From contig NZ_CP075185.1 in NCBI RefSeq assembly GCF_020510685.1, forward strand, positions 2,666,001 through 2,730,000: 64,000 nt of DNA, read 5' to 3'. The DNA is from Dechloromonas denitrificans. Lineage in GTDB: Bacteria; Pseudomonadota; Gammaproteobacteria; Burkholderiales; Rhodocyclaceae. Position 1 is the first letter of the stretch, and every line of letters begins with the position of its first letter. The position numbers were made by a program, and so were the translations under genes. Below the pieces are notes generated by a model. That model was not told where the DNA came from and searched no databases. It saw only the letters and a list, made by a program, of their open reading frames with translations. Positions 62,003-64,000 of this stretch are shown here, in pieces.

Positions 62003-63412
62003 TCAGCGTTCGGCGACAGCGTCGCCATCGCTGCGAAACATGGCCGGGGTCAGATCGTGTTTTTGCAGCAGCCGGTAGAACTCGGTACGGTTGCGGTCGG
62101 CAATCCGGGCCGCATCGGCGACACTGCCATCGGTCAGCTTGAGGAGTTGAACCAGATAGTTGCGCTCGAAACGCTGCTTCGCGTCGGCATAGCTCAGCGC
62201 CTCCATGGCCGGCACCCGCAGGGCGCGCTGCGCCAGCGAGAGCGGAATGAGCGGTGTCGATGTCAGCGCGCAGCTTTGCTCGACGACATTGTAGAGCTGC
62301 CGAACGTTGCCCGGCCAGGCCGCAGTAGCCAGTGCCTCGAGCGCATCCGGCGCAAAGCCGGTAATCGACTTGCCATACTTGGCCGCAATGAGCTGGACGA
62401 AATGGGCGGCCAGCAACGGGATGTCTTCGCGCCGCTCTTCCAGGCGTGGCAGCGTCAATGACACAACGTCGAGCCGGTAATACAGGTCTTCCCGGAACTG
62501 TCCCTGCGCCATCGCGGCATCAAGATCGCGATGCGTCGCTGAAAGCAGACGGACATCGACAGGCTCGGAATGCGTCGCCCCGACCGGTCGCACGACCCGC
62601 TCCTGAAGAACGCGCAGCAACTTGACCTGCAGGGAGAGCGGCATGTCACCGATTTCATCGAGAAACAGCGTCCCGCCATTGGCCGCCTGAATCAGCCCGA
62701 CCCGGTTGTTGCCGGCACCGGTGAAGGCCCCTTTGACGTGTCCGAACAGTTCGGACTCCAGCAATTGTTCGGGAATGGCGCCGCAATTGATGGCGATGAA
62801 AGGCCCCTTGCCGCGCGGACTGGCGCGGTGGATTGCCCGAGCCAGGACCTCCTTGCCGGTGCCGCTTTCGCCGCGGATCAGCACACTGGCTTCGGAAGCA
62901 GCAACCATCCGCGCTTCAGCCATCAGCTCCGCCATCTGGCTGCTACGAAAAACGATACCGTCCTGCCAATCTTCGGAACGACTACCGGCCCCGCTGCCGA
63001 CGGACGCGTCGACCGGCAGGGCCGGGGCCGACAGCTGCAGCGCCTGGTCGATTTTTCCGAGCAGTATCTGACTGTCGAAAGGCTTGGTCAGATAGCCGAA
63101 TACCCCTCGCGAAGTGGCATCGACCGCGTCCGGAATCGAGCCGTGGGCCGTCAGCAGGATGACCGGCAAGCTGGGACGCGTCGCCCGGATTTCCTCGTAC
63201 AGCGCCAGACCGTCACGGCCCGGCAAACGAACATCGCTGATCACGATACGCGGCGGATCGACCGCCAGGCGAGCCAAGGCCTCCTCGGCCGAACCCGCCC
63301 CCGACACCCGAAAGCCACGGGCCCGCAGACGCATCGAGAGCAGGCGGAGAATATCCTCGTCATCATCGACGACCAGAATATGGGCGCCGGCCATTTCCGA
63401 TTCCGCCTTCAC
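62003..63412 (-). CDS. sigma-54-dependent response regulator, GlrR/QseF type
   Basis: A 469-residue three-domain regulator. REC domain (ILVVDDDEDILRLLSMR, VISDVRLPGRDGL, LTKPF), AAA+ domain with GESGTGKEVLARAIH, GAFTGAGNNRVGLI (sigma-54 contact), GGTLFLDEIGDM and WPGNVRQLYN, and an HTH tail (GSVADAARIADRNRTEFYRL). It activates sigma-54 promoters upon phosphorylation by the kinase whose end is at the window edge. A GTG start at 63412 overlaps the stop of the upstream lipoprotein gene (GTGA); ATG 63394 is the alternative. Confidence 0.9.
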   Translation of the reverse strand: MKAESEMAGAHILVVDDDEDILRLLSMRLRARGFRVSGAGSAEEALARLAVDPPRIVISDVRLPGRDGLALYEEIRATRPSLPVILLTAHGSIPDAVDATSRGVFGYLTKPFDSQILLGKIDQALQLSAPALPVDASVGSGAGSRSEDWQDGIVFRSSQMAELMAEARMVAASEASVLIRGESGTGKEVLARAIHRASPRGKGPFIAINCGAIPEQLLESELFGHVKGAFTGAGNNRVGLIQAANGGTLFLDEIGDMPLSLQVKLLRVLQERVVRPVGATHSEPVDVRLLSATHRDLDAAMAQGQFREDLYYRLDVVSLTLPRLEERREDIPLLAAHFVQLIAAKYGKSITGFAPDALEALATAAWPGNVRQLYNVVEQSCALTSTPLIPLSLAQRALRVPAMEALSYADAKQRFERNYLVQLLKLTDGSVADAARIADRNRTEFYRLLQKHDLTPAMFRSDGDAVAER

Positions 63413-63960
63413 CGGACAGCTCCTGCCGACCGGCCGGAGCGCGAACGCGCCGGCAAGGTGCGTTCGATATCGGCCAGACCATCGAGCTTTTCCTGCAACT
63501 CGACCGCCTTGCGCTGGCTTTCCTTGAACTGCTGAGTCTGACGGTCGACCTGCCCTTCCAGTTTCTGGCGCTCGCTGTAATTGTCGGCCAGCATGCGGGC
63601 CAGCGGCTGCAGACCGATGGCCGCCGGATCGCTGGATTTCAGCAAGTGATCGAGCAAGCCGAGCGATTTGCCAAGATCCTGCGGGGCCCGGGGGTGACCA
63701 AACAGCATGGCCATCCGGAGCTGGGTATTGGGATTCGGCGGCAGCGCCGCCAGCACCATGCGCTCCCGCGCCAGTTCGGCTGGCGTCATGCGGGAAAGCA
63801 ATTGGTAATAGGCAAGGACGGGAAGTGCTCCCGGCTCGTCGAAACGGAGCGGACGCGGTGCCGGAGGACTAACGGCGCACGCGGCCAGCGAGAGGCTCAG
63901 GACAAGCGCCGAAATGCTCGGCCACCATGCCGAACGGTCGCGCCAGAAATTACTGTTCAT
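63409..63960 (-). CDS. lipoprotein of the QseG type
   Basis: A 183-residue protein with a lipobox (SLAACAV) near residue 28 and a C-terminal coiled coil (RQKLEGQVDRQTQQFKESQR). It lies between a sensor kinase and a GlrR/QseF-type regulator, exactly where QseG lies in the QseE-QseG-QseF system; in enterobacteria QseG helps the kinase and links it to the outer membrane. The ATG at 63960 overlaps the kinase 3' end by 11 bases. Sequence similarity to QseG itself was not tested. Confidence 0.65.
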   Translation of the reverse strand: MNSNFWRDRSAWWPSISALVLSLSLAACAVSPPAPRPLRFDEPGALPVLAYYQLLSRMTPAELARERMVLAALPPNPNTQLRMAMLFGHPRAPQDLGKSLGLLDHLLKSSDPAAIGLQPLARMLADNYSERQKLEGQVDRQTQQFKESQRKAVELQEKLDGLADIERTLPARSRSGRSAGAVR

Positions 63961-64000
63961 CAGGTAGTTCCACACAAAAATGAGCGCCTTTCTCGGCGGG
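63950..64000 (-). CDS. C-terminal end of a sensor histidine kinase (partial)
   Basis: The last 16 codons, ending in PAEKGAHFCVELPDEQ then TAA. The form KGAHFCVELP is the usual end of a histidine-kinase ATPase domain. The rest is outside the window. The order kinase-lipoprotein-regulator fits a QseE/GlrK system. Confidence 0.6.
   Translation of the reverse strand, partial: PAEKGAHFCVELPDEQ

Noticed and set aside
61871..62461. Plus-strand frame overlapping the sigma-54 regulator gene
   Set aside because: Its first 130 bases are AT-rich intergenic DNA and the rest is the antisense of the regulator.

Overview
The window looks like a high-GC (about 60-65%) betaproteobacterial chromosome segment, most likely Rhodocyclales (Dechloromonas/Azonexus-like). 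I base this on ParE/ParC, polyhydroxybutyrate genes (phasin, periplasmic depolymerase), a Sox operon in the order soxR-CDYZAXB, and codon use. No search was run, so the taxonomy is inference.

Layout. 1-20.3 kb is mixed housekeeping: a DUF808 gene cut by the window edge, a small membrane protein coupled to a PHB depolymerase, parE, methylmalonyl-CoA decarboxylase, a patatin lipoprotein, an orphan PhnD-type binding protein, a B12-binding radical SAM protein, a FliD-like protein, an LRR-kinase, a DUF3597 gene broken by one stop codon, a tautomerase/isochorismatase pair opposite a LysR regulator, parC, phasin, a sirtuin and a YeeE/YedE sulfur transporter. 20.3-31.8 kb is a sulfur-oxidation region. 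soxR-soxCDYZAXB runs leftward and fccAB runs rightward from a shared control region, followed by a cytochrome c4, a SoxH-like metallohydrolase, a monohaem cytochrome and a SoxW/SoxS-like thioredoxin.

32-60.9 kb is a type VI secretion locus with all 13 core genes (tssA-M) plus tagF, PAAR, an OmpA-family protein, an M15 peptidase (TagX-like) and two uncharacterised membrane proteins. It is bracketed by two identical 176-bp direct repeats, each holding a complete tRNA-Arg(ACG) gene, its terminator and its -10 box. The left end is a variable cargo zone. The vgrG sequence drops sharply in GC in its 3' part and overlaps a LysM-muramidase effector gene, which is followed 3 bases later by a periplasmic LprI-like protein (probable immunity) and then by a deletion-riddled vgrG relic. 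A Tae4-like protein lacking both expected catalytic residues lies between clpV and vgrG.

61-64 kb returns to chromosomal genes: a free-standing lipoyl/biotinyl domain, a BON protein, and a GlrR/QseF-type sigma-54 response regulator with its lipoprotein and the end of a sensor kinase.

The strongest candidates for new biology are the repeat-bracketed T6SS locus with its effector/immunity module, the Tae4-like pseudoenzyme, the uncharacterised 474-residue T6SS protein, and the hairpin whose U-tract runs into the tssE start codon. All functional calls come from motif reading; nothing was computed against a database.
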